Positions 25,487-34,694 of a stretch of DNA of 64,000 nucleotides are shown here, in pieces. This stretch comes from Streptomyces fulvoviolaceus. GTDB taxonomy: Bacteria > Actinomycetota > Actinomycetes > Streptomycetales > Streptomycetaceae. Position 1 is the stretch's first letter, and each line of letters starts with the position of its first letter. The translations under genes and the position numbers were made by a program. The notes below the pieces were generated by a model, which worked only from the letters and a program-made list of their open reading frames with translations, was not told the origin of the DNA and searched no databases. The DNA lies in assembly GCF_000718165.1 (NCBI RefSeq), contig NZ_JOEY01000018.1, forward strand, positions 1-64,000, in the 5' to 3' direction.

Positions 25487-28009
25487 ATGCGTACACCGCG
25501 TAGGACCCCCACAGCCGGCGCCGAGACGCCGCTCCAGACGCCCGTGCGCGGCCGCCGTGCGCACGCCGGACCCCCGGCCGAGGAAATCCCGGACGAATCC
25601 CTGGGCCCGGCACCGGACGACATATCCGCGCCCGCGGGACGGTGGCGGATACGCCCGCGCACGGTCCGAGCCAAGATCGTCTGTCTGCTGATGGTGCCCG
25701 TCGTCTCGCTGCTCGCCCTGTGGGCGTACGCCACCGTGAGCACCGCCCAGGACGTGGCCCGGCTGCGGCAGTTGCAGCGCGTGGACGACGAGATCCGGTC
25801 CCCCGTCGCCGCAGCCGTCGCCGCGCTCCAGACAGAGCGCGTGGCCGCGGTCGGCTACGCCACCGACCCGTCCGCCGGGCAGAGCGGCGACTTCCGCAAG
25901 CTCACCGAACGCACGGACCGGGCCGTGGCGAAGCTCCGGCTCGGCGGCGGCAACACCATCGCCGACAGCGAGGAGCTGCCCGCCGGAGTCGCCCAGCGCC
26001 TCGAAGCGTTCGTCACCGGCGCCGAACAACTGCCCTCGCTGCGCACCGACGTGCTCGACCGCAGCGTCGGCTGGGACGAGACGTACGGCCGGTACACGAA
26101 GACCATCGCGAGCGCCTTCGGCGTCGGCGGGGCCCTCACCAGCATCCAGGACGCCGATCTCGGCTCCGACGCGCGCGTACTGCTCGAGTTCTCCCGCGCG
26201 GGAGAGTCCCTGGCCCAGGAGGACGTCGTCCTCACCAGCGCGCGTCTCGCGGGCGGCCTCTCCGGAGAGCGGCTGCGGCTGTTCACCGGCGCCGTCGACA
26301 CCCGCCGCGCCCTCACCGAGGCCGCCGTGTCCGACCTGCGCGGCTCCGAACGCGCCGACTGGCGGAAGCTCGCCGACAGCAGCGCCTATACGGCCATGAC
26401 CGCCGCCGAGGACAGGATCCTCGCCTCAGGCTCTGGTACCCGGGCGGTCGACACGACGCCGGAAGCCACCTGGCAAGGGGCACACACGCGCGTGCAGGAC
26501 GGCATGCGGACCATCGAGCAGGACGCCGGGAGCAGCGTCGCCGACCGGGCCGACCCGTTCACCCGCGGGCTGCTCACCCCCGCCGGCGCGGCCGTCCTCC
26601 TCGGCCTCCTCGCTGTCGCCGCCTCGCTCGTCATCTCGGTACGCATCGGCCGCGGCCTCGTCGTCGAACTCGTGAGCCTGCGCAACAGCGCCCTGGAGAT
26701 CGCCCGTCGCAAACTCCCCGAGGCCATGGGGAGGCTGCGGGCAGGCGACGAGATCGACATCCAGGCCGAGGCCCCGCCCGGCCCGCCCGCGGAGGACGAG
26801 GCGGGACAGGTCGCCGAGGCCCTGAGTACCGTGCACCGGGCCGCGCTGCGGGCCGCCGTGGAGCGCGCCGAACTCGCCAGCGGGATCTCCGGGGTCTTCG
26901 TCAACCTCGCCCGCCGCAGCCAGGTCCTCGTCCACCGTCAGCTGAGCCTGCTCGACAGCATGGAACGCCGCTCCGACGACCCGAACGAGCTGAGCGACCT
27001 CTTCCGGCTCGACCACCTCACCACCCGTATGCGCCGCCACGCGGAGAGCCTGATCATCCTCTCCGGAGCGGCACCCGGCCGGGCCTGGCGCATGCCGGTC
27101 TCGCTGACGAACGTGGTCCGCGCCGCCGTGTCCGAAGTCGAGGACTACGCGCGCGTGGAGGTACGGCAGCTGCCCGACGCGTCGGTCGTCGGCGGGGCCG
27201 TCGCCGACCTCACCCACCTGCTGGCCGAGATCATCGAGAACGCCGCCCAGTTCTCGCCTCCCCACACGCGCGTGCGCGTCACCGGCGAGCCCGTCGGCAA
27301 CGGCTACGTCGTCGAGGTCGAGGACCGCGGCCTGGGCATGGGCAAGGACACCCTCGCGGAGGCCAACCACCGGATCGAGCAGTCCGAGGCACTCGACCTG
27401 TTCGACAGCGACCGGCTCGGCCTGTTCGTGGTCAGCCGGCTCGCCGCCCGGCACGGCATCAAGGTGCATCTGCGCACCTCGCCCTACGGCGGCACCACCT
27501 CGGTCGTCCTCCTGCCCACGGCCCTGCTGCACACCAGTGCGGTGGAACGTTCCCCCGCCAGGGCCGCGGACGCGGAACGGCCCCTGGAACGCGAGTACGC
27601 GCGCGTGCCCGACGCCGACCGGGACCAGGAGTCCGTCCCGGCGTCGGCCGACCGACCCGCACTGGTGGCTCCCGTGTCGGCCGTGGCCAAGGGCACGAAC
27701 GACACCCCACCCCCCGGAGTCACGACCTTGCGCCTGCACCGTCCGCCCGACGAGCCCGAGGATTCCGACGATCTTCCCCGCCGGGTACGGCAGGCGAACC
27801 TCGCTCCCCAACTGCGCGAGCGACGCTCCGAGGAACCGGCGCAGGAGCCCCCCGCTCCGGGCGAAGAGCGGCGCACGCCCGAGGTCGTACGCGACCGTAT
27901 GGCGGCGTACCGCGCCGGCTGGGCGCGCGGGGGCGGCAGGGAGCCGGGCCGCGGTGCCACCCCAGATTCCCCAGCGGGCAGCGACAGCAGCGAAGGAGAC
28001 CCTTCATGA
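25487..28009 (+). CDS. cvnA: Conservon sensor-like histidine kinase CvnA
   Basis: An 840-residue membrane kinase-like protein. Order: disordered N-terminus, TM1 (about 62-84: AKIVCLLMVPVVSLLALWAY), a large extracellular region with a nitrate/nitrite-sensing-type helical bundle, TM2 (about 362-386: AAVLLGLLAVAASLVISVRI), a HAMP-like linker, a helical dimer region (LFRLDHLTTRMRRHAESLII), an ATPase domain (about 570-680: LAEIIENAAQFSPPHTRVRV, VEDRGLGMGKDTL, LGLFVVSRLAARHGIKV), and a long Pro/Arg-rich tail. In conservons it forms a membrane complex with CvnB, C and D resembling a G-protein signalling unit. GAGGAGG precedes the ATG at 25487. Its TGA overlaps the next ATG. Confidence 0.94.
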   Translation: MRTPRRTPTAGAETPLQTPVRGRRAHAGPPAEEIPDESLGPAPDDISAPAGRWRIRPRTVRAKIVCLLMVPVVSLLALWAYATVSTAQDVARLRQLQRVDDEIRSPVAAAVAALQTERVAAVGYATDPSAGQSGDFRKLTERTDRAVAKLRLGGGNTIADSEELPAGVAQRLEAFVTGAEQLPSLRTDVLDRSVGWDETYGRYTKTIASAFGVGGALTSIQDADLGSDARVLLEFSRAGESLAQEDVVLTSARLAGGLSGERLRLFTGAVDTRRALTEAAVSDLRGSERADWRKLADSSAYTAMTAAEDRILASGSGTRAVDTTPEATWQGAHTRVQDGMRTIEQDAGSSVADRADPFTRGLLTPAGAAVLLGLLAVAASLVISVRIGRGLVVELVSLRNSALEIARRKLPEAMGRLRAGDEIDIQAEAPPGPPAEDEAGQVAEALSTVHRAALRAAVERAELASGISGVFVNLARRSQVLVHRQLSLLDSMERRSDDPNELSDLFRLDHLTTRMRRHAESLIILSGAAPGRAWRMPVSLTNVVRAAVSEVEDYARVEVRQLPDASVVGGAVADLTHLLAEIIENAAQFSPPHTRVRVTGEPVGNGYVVEVEDRGLGMGKDTLAEANHRIEQSEALDLFDSDRLGLFVVSRLAARHGIKVHLRTSPYGGTTSVVLLPTALLHTSAVERSPARAADAERPLEREYARVPDADRDQESVPASADRPALVAPVSAVAKGTNDTPPPGVTTLRLHRPPDEPEDSDDLPRRVRQANLAPQLRERRSEEPAQEPPAPGEERRTPEVVRDRMAAYRAGWARGGGREPGRGATPDSPAGSDSSEGDPS

Positions 28010-28443
28010 TCCAGGACCCGAGCATGAGGACCGCGGGGCGGTCCGGTGAACTCGACTGGCTGCTGGACGACTTGGTGCTGCGGGTGCGCGAGGTGCGGCA
28101 CGCGGTCGTGCTGTCCAACGACGGGCTCGCCGTGGGCGCGTCGACCGACCTCCGCCGCGAGGACGCGGAACACCTCGCCGCGGTCTCCTCCGGCTTCCAC
28201 AGCCTGGCCAAGGGCGCGGGCCGGCACTTCGGCGCCGGAGGCGTGCGCCAGACCATGGTCGAGATGGACGACGGCTTCCTGTTCGTGGCCGCCGCGGGCG
28301 ACGGCTCCTGTCTCGCCGTCCTCACCGCCGTGACCGCCGACATAGGCCTGGTCGCCTACGAGATGGCGCGGCTCGTCAAACGTGTCGGCGAGCACCTCTA
28401 CACGCCGCCGCGCGTCGGCGCGCGGCCGCCCGCAGCCGGATGA
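28006..28443 (+). CDS. cvnB: Conservon roadblock/LC7 protein CvnB
   Basis: A 145-residue roadblock/LC7-fold protein: LDWLLDDLVLRVREVRHAVV, LSNDGLAVGASTDL, EDAEHLAAVSSGFHSLAKGA, RQTMVEMDDGFLFVAAAGDG. Roadblock proteins regulate small Ras-like GTPases, here CvnD. Its ATG overlaps the stop of cvnA (ATGA, 28006-28009) and its TGA overlaps the next ATG, so synthesis is tightly coupled. A close second copy is encoded at 29726. Confidence 0.95.
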   Translation: MIQDPSMRTAGRSGELDWLLDDLVLRVREVRHAVVLSNDGLAVGASTDLRREDAEHLAAVSSGFHSLAKGAGRHFGAGGVRQTMVEMDDGFLFVAAAGDGSCLAVLTAVTADIGLVAYEMARLVKRVGEHLYTPPRVGARPPAAG

Positions 28444-28877
28444 GACCGAAGGGCGGTCAGGTGGACATGACCGAGGACATGGGCGCCCTGCACGAACAGG
28501 GCAGCCAGTGGTACGACGGCGAGGCCGGACCCCTCGTCCGCCCCTACGCCATGACGGGCGGCCGCACCAGGTCCGGCCCCACCGGAGTACGTTTCGACCT
28601 GATCGCGCTCGTCACCCTCGACGCGGGCGCGCCCGGCGTCGACGACGACACCGCGCTCGGGCCGGAACACCGGGCCCTGATCGAACTGTGCCGCACGGAG
28701 ACGCAGTCGGTCGCGGAACTCGGGGCGGGCGCCGACCTGCCCGTGGGTGTGGTGCGCGTGCTCCTGGGCGATCTGCTGGAACTCGGCTGCGTCACCGTCA
28801 GCCGTCCCGTTCCGCCCGCTCAGCTGCCTGACGAACGGATTCTGCGCGAGGTGATCGAAGGGCTGCGTGCACTGTAG
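28440..28877 (+). CDS. cvnC: Conservon DUF742 protein CvnC
   Basis: A 145-residue DUF742 protein with VRPYAMTGGRTRSGPTGVRF, FDLIALVTL, EHRALIELCRTETQSVAELG and VGVVRVLLGDLLELGCVTV, a winged-helix-like core typical of the third conservon component. I keep the ATG at 28440 because of the ATGA overlap with cvnB; an ATG nine codons later also has a reasonable AGGTGG site. It is thought to bridge the kinase-like CvnA and the GTPase CvnD. Confidence 0.94.
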   Translation: MRPKGGQVDMTEDMGALHEQGSQWYDGEAGPLVRPYAMTGGRTRSGPTGVRFDLIALVTLDAGAPGVDDDTALGPEHRALIELCRTETQSVAELGAGADLPVGVVRVLLGDLLELGCVTVSRPVPPAQLPDERILREVIEGLRAL

Positions 28878-28997
28878 ATGAACGTTCAGAACCGGGCAAA
28901 AAGCGGTCCAATGCCCCGAAGGGAATCCCCAGTTGCCATGATGCTGCCTTCGCATTCCGACGTCGACCGTTGCCGGTACTCCCGAGAGAAGTGATCG

Positions 28998-29603
28998 ATG
29001 GTCTCCGAGCACTCCGACGCCCAGGACGGCGAGACGACCGCACTGGCGTTGAAGATACTGGTCGCCGGCGGGTTCGGCGTGGGCAAGACCACCCTGGTGG
29101 GCGCGGTCAGTGAGATCAGGCCGCTGCGCACCGAGGAACTGCTCAGCGAGGCGGGCCAGTTGGTGGACGACACCGGCGGCGTGGACCAGAAGGTCACCAC
29201 GACGGTCGCCATGGACTTCGGGCGGATCACCATCCGGTCCGGGCTCTCCCTCTACCTCTTCGGCACTCCGGGCCAGGACCGCTTCTGGTTCCTGTGGGAC
29301 GAGTTGTCGCAGGGAGCCCTGGGTGCCGTGGTCCTCGCGGACACCCGCCGTCTGGAGGACTGCTTCCCGGCGGTCGACTACTTCGAGCACCGGCACATCC
29401 CGTTCGTGGTGGCCGTCAACTGCTTCACGGGCGCCCGGACGTACGGCGCCCACGACGTCTCCCGCGCCCTCGATCTCGACCAGGGCACCCCCGTGGTGCT
29501 CTGCGACGCACGTGACCGCGACTCGGGAAAGGAGGTGCTGATCCGGCTGGTGGAGTACGCCGGGCGGATGCACACCGCCCGGCTGCTCGACTCGGTGGGC
29601 TGA
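28998..29603 (+). CDS. cvnD: Conservon Ras-like GTP-binding protein CvnD
   Basis: A 201-residue small GTPase of the bacterial MglA-like/conservon type: GGFGVGKTTLVGAVSE (P-loop), TTTVAMDFGRI (switch I region), YLFGTPGQDRFWFLWDELSQ (G3, with Pro in place of the usual D-x-x-G), and AVVLADTRRLEDCF. The NKxD base-recognition motif is replaced by VAVNCF, as is usual in CvnD proteins. A 120-bp gap separates it from cvnC, larger than the other junctions, and may hold an extra promoter. GAGAGAAG lies 8 nt before the ATG. Confidence 0.95.
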   Translation: MVSEHSDAQDGETTALALKILVAGGFGVGKTTLVGAVSEIRPLRTEELLSEAGQLVDDTGGVDQKVTTTVAMDFGRITIRSGLSLYLFGTPGQDRFWFLWDELSQGALGAVVLADTRRLEDCFPAVDYFEHRHIPFVVAVNCFTGARTYGAHDVSRALDLDQGTPVVLCDARDRDSGKEVLIRLVEYAGRMHTARLLDSVG

Positions 29604-29725
29604 CCGCGGGACTCGGTCAACTTCCGTGCCACGCCCCGTCCTCCTTGCCCCCGCGGACGGTCGTGGGGAAGGCTGGGGAGAGATCCTCCGGCCAGGGGGA
29701 GACGTCGCACGGGGAGACGGGGAAC

Positions 29726-30139
29726 ATGGCGGAGAAGCAGGGACTCGACTGGCTGCTGGACGACTTGACCGAGCGTGTCGAACACGTGCGGCACGCACTG
29801 GTGCTGTCCAACGACGGGCTGGTGACCGGGGCGAGTACGGGACTGCGCCGCGAGGACGCGGAACATCTCGCCGCCGTCTCGTCCGGACTGCACAGCCTCG
29901 CCAAGGGTTCGGGACGCCACTTCGGGGCGGGCAGAGTACGGCAGACGATGGTCGAGTTCGACGACGCCGTGCTGTTCGTCACCGCGGCGGGCACCGGCAG
30001 CTGTCTGTGCGTGCTCAGCGGCTCGGAGGCCGATATCGGCCAGATCGCCTATGAGATGACCCTGCTCGTCAACCGGGTCGGCGAGCACCTCGCCGTGGAC
30101 GCCCGTCAGCCCGAGCAGAACCCTGTCATAGACCTCTGA
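29726..30139 (+). CDS. Second roadblock/LC7 protein beside the conservon
   Basis: A 137-residue roadblock/LC7 protein, strongly similar along its length to CvnB at 28006: both carry LDWLLDDL, RHA(V/L)VLSNDGL, RREDAEHLAAVSSG, HSLAKG, GRHFGAG and VRQTMVE. It lies 122 bp after cvnD on the same strand, with GGGGAGA upstream. The usual conservon has one roadblock gene, often followed by a cytochrome P450, so this looks like a local duplication that could form a heterodimer with CvnB or serve another GTPase. Confidence 0.93.
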   Translation: MAEKQGLDWLLDDLTERVEHVRHALVLSNDGLVTGASTGLRREDAEHLAAVSSGLHSLAKGSGRHFGAGRVRQTMVEFDDAVLFVTAAGTGSCLCVLSGSEADIGQIAYEMTLLVNRVGEHLAVDARQPEQNPVIDL

Positions 30140-30266
30140 CCTGCATGTTTTCCTACCTTCGTGGAGTTATCCACAGGCTCGCCACGCATCTCGTCGAACC
30201 GGCTACGGTTTTTGTCACGGCGAGCGCACACAGCGTGAGCCCATGACTCCACGGGGGAGAACGACC

Positions 30267-31148
30267 ATGTCAGGCAGCGCCATCACCAAGCCCCACCCGT
30301 ACTCCTACGCGCCGAGCCGCGCCGCACGGGAACTGGGGCTCAAACGAAGTGAGTTCGACCTGGCCGTACACCTCGGCCACATCCTGAGCGTCCCCGACGA
30401 AGGGGGCGGGGGCCGTCGTGTCACCCGCTCCGAGATCGCCCGCCTGTGTGCGGGGGACGGCTTCCCCGACGCGCTGCTGGAGCGTGTGCGGGTCGTGGGC
30501 ACCACTGAGGGCGCGGCCGTGATGGACGTGCCGGCCGGCCGGTTCACTCGGCTGGCGCGTCTGGGCATGGTGACACCGGTGCGCTTCTATCTGAACCGCT
30601 ATCGAGCCGTGGTCTGGTTGTATCTGGCCGAGGAACTGAGGCAGTTCGCGGCCGACGAGGCGAACACCTCGCTGCTGAACGCCCGTCGTATGCCCGAAGG
30701 GCTGCGCGGCATGCTGGACGCGGGGGTGGATCTGCGTCCGCGCAACTGGCGGGGGCGTCACCGCGGGTTCCTGCTGCGACTGGCCGACGATCCGTGGGAG
30801 AGCGCCGGGGCCCTGGCCGCCTTCCTCGACCCCGCCCAGATCTCGGAAATCGTCCCGGACCCCTATGAGCGCTCCCACTTGAACCGCTTCCGGCCGGGGC
30901 CGCCGACCCACGGGACACAGGGTTCGCCCGCCTCGCACATCACCGAGCGGATCATGACGGCTGACGACCCGGACGAGATCAGCTGGCTGAGGGCCGACCT
31001 GGCCCGAGCCCTGGAGGACGCCCGCAGGTTTCGGCCCGCGCCACGACCTGCGGCGAAGCAGGCACTCCCCGAAACGGAGCACCGTTCCCCTGTGCCCGAG
31101 GAACGGTCCCGCGGCCTGCTGGGGCGGCTCTGGCGCAGAAGCGCGTGA
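30267..31148 (+). CDS. Conserved hypothetical protein with HTH-like N-terminus (possibly DUF6397)
   Basis: A 293-residue soluble protein. The N-terminus (YAPSRAARELGLKRSEFDLA, then RVTRSEIARLCAGDGFPDAL) looks like an excisionase/MerR-type helix-turn-helix used for DNA or protein binding. The middle part has FTRLARLGMVTPVRFYLNRY and RYRAVVWLYLAEELRQFAAD, and the tail is basic and Pro-rich. From memory this matches a Streptomyces-restricted family (DUF6397), which I cannot verify here. GGGGGAGA precedes the ATG at 30267. It ends 1 bp from the convergent tesB gene. Confidence 0.75.
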   Translation: MSGSAITKPHPYSYAPSRAARELGLKRSEFDLAVHLGHILSVPDEGGGGRRVTRSEIARLCAGDGFPDALLERVRVVGTTEGAAVMDVPAGRFTRLARLGMVTPVRFYLNRYRAVVWLYLAEELRQFAADEANTSLLNARRMPEGLRGMLDAGVDLRPRNWRGRHRGFLLRLADDPWESAGALAAFLDPAQISEIVPDPYERSHLNRFRPGPPTHGTQGSPASHITERIMTADDPDEISWLRADLARALEDARRFRPAPRPAAKQALPETEHRSPVPEERSRGLLGRLWRRSA

Positions 31149-31149
31149 C

Positions 31150-32016
31150 CTACAGCGCCCGGAACAGCCCCTCCTGGACGACGGACACGAGCATGCGGCC
31201 TTCCAGGTCGTAGATCCGGCCGCGGGCCAGACCACGGCCACCCGTCGCGATCGGCGACTCCTGGTCGTACAGGAACCACTCGTCCGCGCGGAACGGCCGG
31301 TGGAACCACATGGCGTGGTCCAGCGACGCGATGTCGAAGCTGCGCGGGCCCCACAGGGGTTCGACCGGGATGCGGACGGCGTCAAGAAGGGTCATGTCAC
31401 TGGCGTAGGTCAGCGCGCAGGTGTGCACCACCGGGTCGTCGCCGAGCGGTCCGACCGCGCGCATCCACACCGCGCTGCGCGGCTCGCCGCTCTTGACCTC
31501 TTCAGGCGTCCAGCGCAGCCGGTCCACATAGCGGATGTCGAAGGGCTGACGGCGTGCCATCCGCTCCAACTGCTCCGGCAGCGCGCCCAGATGCTCCCGG
31601 ATCTCGTCCGTGACCGTCGGCAGCGACTCCGGATCCGGGACCTTGCGGGCCGGCGGCAGCTGGTGGTCGAAGGAGCCTTCCTCGGGCTTGTGAAAGGAGG
31701 CGGTGAGATTGAAGATCGTGCGGCCCTGCTGCACGGCGGTGACCCGGCGGGTGGTGAACGACCGCCCGTCCCGTACCCGCTCGACCTGGTACACGATCGG
31801 CACGCCCGGCCGGCCCGGGCGCAGGAAGTACGCGTGCAGCGAGTGCACCGGGCGCTCGCCGTCCGTGGTGCGGGCGGCGGCGACCAGCGCCTGGCCCGCC
31901 ACCTGGCCGCCGAAGACCCGCTGCAGGGACTCGTTCGGGCTCAGGCCACGGAAGATGTTGACCTCGATCTGCTCGAGGTCGAGCAGGTCGACGAGCCTCT
32001 CGGCCGGGTTCGTCAT
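31150..32016 (-). CDS. tesB: Acyl-CoA thioesterase II
   Basis: A 288-residue double-hotdog thioesterase that hydrolyses medium- and long-chain acyl-CoA. Family features: LQRVFGGQVAGQALVAAART, VHSLHAYFLRPG (substrate-binding loop), ALTYASDMTLLDAV with the catalytic Asp, SLDHAMWFHRPFRADEW, and YDQESPIATGGRGLARGRIY. It lies 19 bp downstream of the helicase gene on the same strand and is probably co-transcribed with it. Length and motifs are complete. Confidence 0.95.
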   Translation of the reverse strand: MTNPAERLVDLLDLEQIEVNIFRGLSPNESLQRVFGGQVAGQALVAAARTTDGERPVHSLHAYFLRPGRPGVPIVYQVERVRDGRSFTTRRVTAVQQGRTIFNLTASFHKPEEGSFDHQLPPARKVPDPESLPTVTDEIREHLGALPEQLERMARRQPFDIRYVDRLRWTPEEVKSGEPRSAVWMRAVGPLGDDPVVHTCALTYASDMTLLDAVRIPVEPLWGPRSFDIASLDHAMWFHRPFRADEWFLYDQESPIATGGRGLARGRIYDLEGRMLVSVVQEGLFRAL

Positions 32017-32035
32017 GGGTGGGATTCTCCTGTGC

Positions 32036-34549
32036 TCACAGCTGGCCGACATCAGTGACACGAACGATCGCACGGCCCTCCGCGTCCGAGGCAGCGAGGT
32101 CGATCTCCGCGCTGATGCCCCAGTCATGATCGCCGTTCGGGTCGGCGAAGGTCTGCCGGACGCGCCACAGACCGTTCTGCGGCACCTCCTCGATCTGCAG
32201 CAGCTTGGGGCCGCGGGCGTCGGGGCCGGTACCGAGGTCGTCGTACTCGTCCCAGTACTTGTCCATTGCCTCGCCCCAGGCATCGGCGTCCCAGCCGACC
32301 TCGGAGTCCAGCTCGCCCAGTTCCTCGACGTGGTCGAGCGCGGCGAGCTCGACGCGGCGGAACATGGCGTTGCGGACCAGGACACGGAAGGCGCGTGCGT
32401 TGGTGGTGACCGGCTTGACCTCGTCGGCCCTCTCCTGGGCCTCCTCGGCGGTCATCACCTCCGGGTTGGCGAGCTGCTCCCACTCGTCCAGCAGGCTGGA
32501 GTCGACCTGGCGCACCATCTCACCGAGCCACTCGATGAGGTCCTGCAGGTCCTCGGACTTGAGGTCGTCCGGGACGGTGTGGTCCAGCGCCTTGTAGGCA
32601 CCGGCGAGGTAACGCAGGACAATGCCCTCGGTGCGGGCCAGCTCGTAGACGGAGACCAACTCCGTGAAGGACAGCGCCCGTTCGTACATGTCGCGGACCA
32701 CGGACTTCGGGGACAGAGGATGGTCGCCGACCCAGGGATGACTCTTGCGGTAGGTGTCGTACGCGTGGAAGAGCAACTCCTCCAGCGGCTTCGGGTAACT
32801 GACGTCCTGGAGACGCTCCATGCGCTCCTCGTACTCGACGCCGTCCGCCTTCATCGCGGCCACGGCCTCGCCCTTCGCCTTGTTCAGCTGGGCGACGAGG
32901 ATCTGCCGCGGATCGTCCAGCGTCGACTCGACGACCGACACCATGTCCAGGGCGTAGGACGGCGATTCGGGGTCGAGCAGCTCGAACGCGGCGAGCGCGA
33001 AGGTGGACAGCGGCTGGTTCAGCGCGAAGTCCTGCTGCAGGTCCACGGTGAGGCGGACGATGCGGCCCTCGGCGTCCGGCTTGTCGAGCTTCTCGACGAT
33101 GCCGCCGTCCAGCAGCGAACGGTAGATGGCGATCGCCCGCCGGATGTGCCGCAACTGCTGCTTGCGCGGCTCGTGGTTGTCCTCCAGCAGGTGGCGCATC
33201 GCCTCGAAGGCGTTGCCCGGCCGGGCGATGACCGACAGCAGCATCGTGTGCGTCACCCGGAAGCGGGACGTCAGCGGCTCCGGGTCGGAGGTGATGAGCT
33301 TCTCGAAGGTGCTGTCGGTCCACCCGACGAAGCCCTCGGGCGCCTTCTTGCGGACGACCTTCCGGCGCTTCTTCGGGTCGTCGCCCGCCTTGGCGAGCGC
33401 CTTCTCGTTCTCCACCACGTGCTCGGGAGCCTGCGCGACGACGAAGCCCGCCGTGTCGAAGCCCGCGCGTCCGGCGCGGCCGGCGATCTGGTGGAACTCA
33501 CGGGCGCGCAGCGTGCGCACGCGAGTGCCGTCGTACTTGGCCAGTGCCGTGAACAGCACCGTGCGAATGGGGACGTTGACGCCCACACCGAGCGTGTCCG
33601 TGCCGCAGATGACCTTCAGCAGACCGGCCTGGGCGAGTTTCTCCACCAGGCGCCGGTACTTGGGCAGCATGCCGGCGTGATGGACACCGATGCCGTGCCG
33701 TACGTAGCGGGAGAGGTTGCGGCCGAACTTGGTGGTGAAGCGGAAGTTGCCGATCAGCGCGGCGATCTGGTCTTTCTCCTCGCGCGTGCACATGTTGATG
33801 CTCATCAGCGCCTGCGCTCGCTCCACGGCCTGCGCCTGCGTGAAGTGCACGATGTAGACGGGCGCCTGCCTGGTCTCGAGGAGCTCGGTCAGCGTCTCCG
33901 TGAGCGGGGTGAGCTTGTACTCGTAGGACAGGGGTACGGGTCGGGTCGCCGAGCGGACCACCGAGGTCGGGCGGCCGGTGCGCCGGGTGAGGTCCTTCTC
34001 GAACATCGAGACGTCGCCGAGCGTGGCCGACATCAGGATGAACTGCGCCTGGGGCAGCTCCAGGATCGGGATCTGCCAGGCCCAGCCGCGGTCCCCCTCC
34101 GCGTAGAAGTGGAACTCGTCCATCACGACCTGGCCGACATCGGCGTGCTTGCCGTCGCGCAGGGCGATCGAGGCGAGCACCTCGGCGGTGCAGCAGATGA
34201 CGGGCGCGTCGGAGTTGACGGACGCGTCGCCGGTCAGCATGCCGACGTTCTCGGTACCGAAGATCTTGCAGAGCTCGAAGAACTTCTCCGACACGAGCGC
34301 CTTGATCGGGGCGGTGTAGAAGGTGACCTCGTCACGGGCCAGGGCGGCGAAGTGCGCAGCCGCCGCGATCATGCTCTTACCGGAGCCGGTGGGCGTCGAC
34401 ACGATCACGTTCGCACCGGAGACCACCTCGATCAGCGCCTCCTCCTGGTGGGAGTAGAGCGTGAGACCCCGCTCCTGCGTCCACGACTCGAAGGCTTCGT
34501 AGAGGGCGTCTGGGTCGGCGGTCGGTGGGAGCTGATCGATGAGGGTCAC
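32036..34549 (-). CDS. DEAD/DEAH-box helicase with C-terminal DUF3516
   Basis: An 837-residue Ski2-like superfamily 2 helicase. Motifs in order: IVSTPTGSGKSMIAAAAHF (Walker A), TAPIKALVSEKFFEL, VVMDEFHFYAEGDRGWAWQI (DEFH box), FILMSATLGDVSMFEKDL (SAT), VICGTDTLGVGVNVPIRTVL, and HQIAGRAGRAGFDTAG (motif VI). The C-terminal 400 residues are the actinobacterial DUF3516 helical region. The start is the GTG at 34549; a nearby ATG is out of frame. It probably acts on RNA or structured nucleic acid. It is co-directional with tesB and divergent from the membrane hydrolase gene. Confidence 0.94.
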   Translation of the reverse strand: MTLIDQLPPTADPDALYEAFESWTQERGLTLYSHQEEALIEVVSGANVIVSTPTGSGKSMIAAAAHFAALARDEVTFYTAPIKALVSEKFFELCKIFGTENVGMLTGDASVNSDAPVICCTAEVLASIALRDGKHADVGQVVMDEFHFYAEGDRGWAWQIPILELPQAQFILMSATLGDVSMFEKDLTRRTGRPTSVVRSATRPVPLSYEYKLTPLTETLTELLETRQAPVYIVHFTQAQAVERAQALMSINMCTREEKDQIAALIGNFRFTTKFGRNLSRYVRHGIGVHHAGMLPKYRRLVEKLAQAGLLKVICGTDTLGVGVNVPIRTVLFTALAKYDGTRVRTLRAREFHQIAGRAGRAGFDTAGFVVAQAPEHVVENEKALAKAGDDPKKRRKVVRKKAPEGFVGWTDSTFEKLITSDPEPLTSRFRVTHTMLLSVIARPGNAFEAMRHLLEDNHEPRKQQLRHIRRAIAIYRSLLDGGIVEKLDKPDAEGRIVRLTVDLQQDFALNQPLSTFALAAFELLDPESPSYALDMVSVVESTLDDPRQILVAQLNKAKGEAVAAMKADGVEYEERMERLQDVSYPKPLEELLFHAYDTYRKSHPWVGDHPLSPKSVVRDMYERALSFTELVSVYELARTEGIVLRYLAGAYKALDHTVPDDLKSEDLQDLIEWLGEMVRQVDSSLLDEWEQLANPEVMTAEEAQERADEVKPVTTNARAFRVLVRNAMFRRVELAALDHVEELGELDSEVGWDADAWGEAMDKYWDEYDDLGTGPDARGPKLLQIEEVPQNGLWRVRQTFADPNGDHDWGISAEIDLAASDAEGRAIVRVTDVGQL

Positions 34550-34694
34550 CCACCCATCTTGCCTGCCCTCCTGCCCTATAGGGGAATCGGATGCAGGTAC
34601 GAAGATCGCGAACGCTACGCTGTGTCGCCGACGGAGCGTCAGCGCGGTCGGTCAACTGGACAGTGGCTCAAGAGGAATGGGGCGGGCAACGCCG

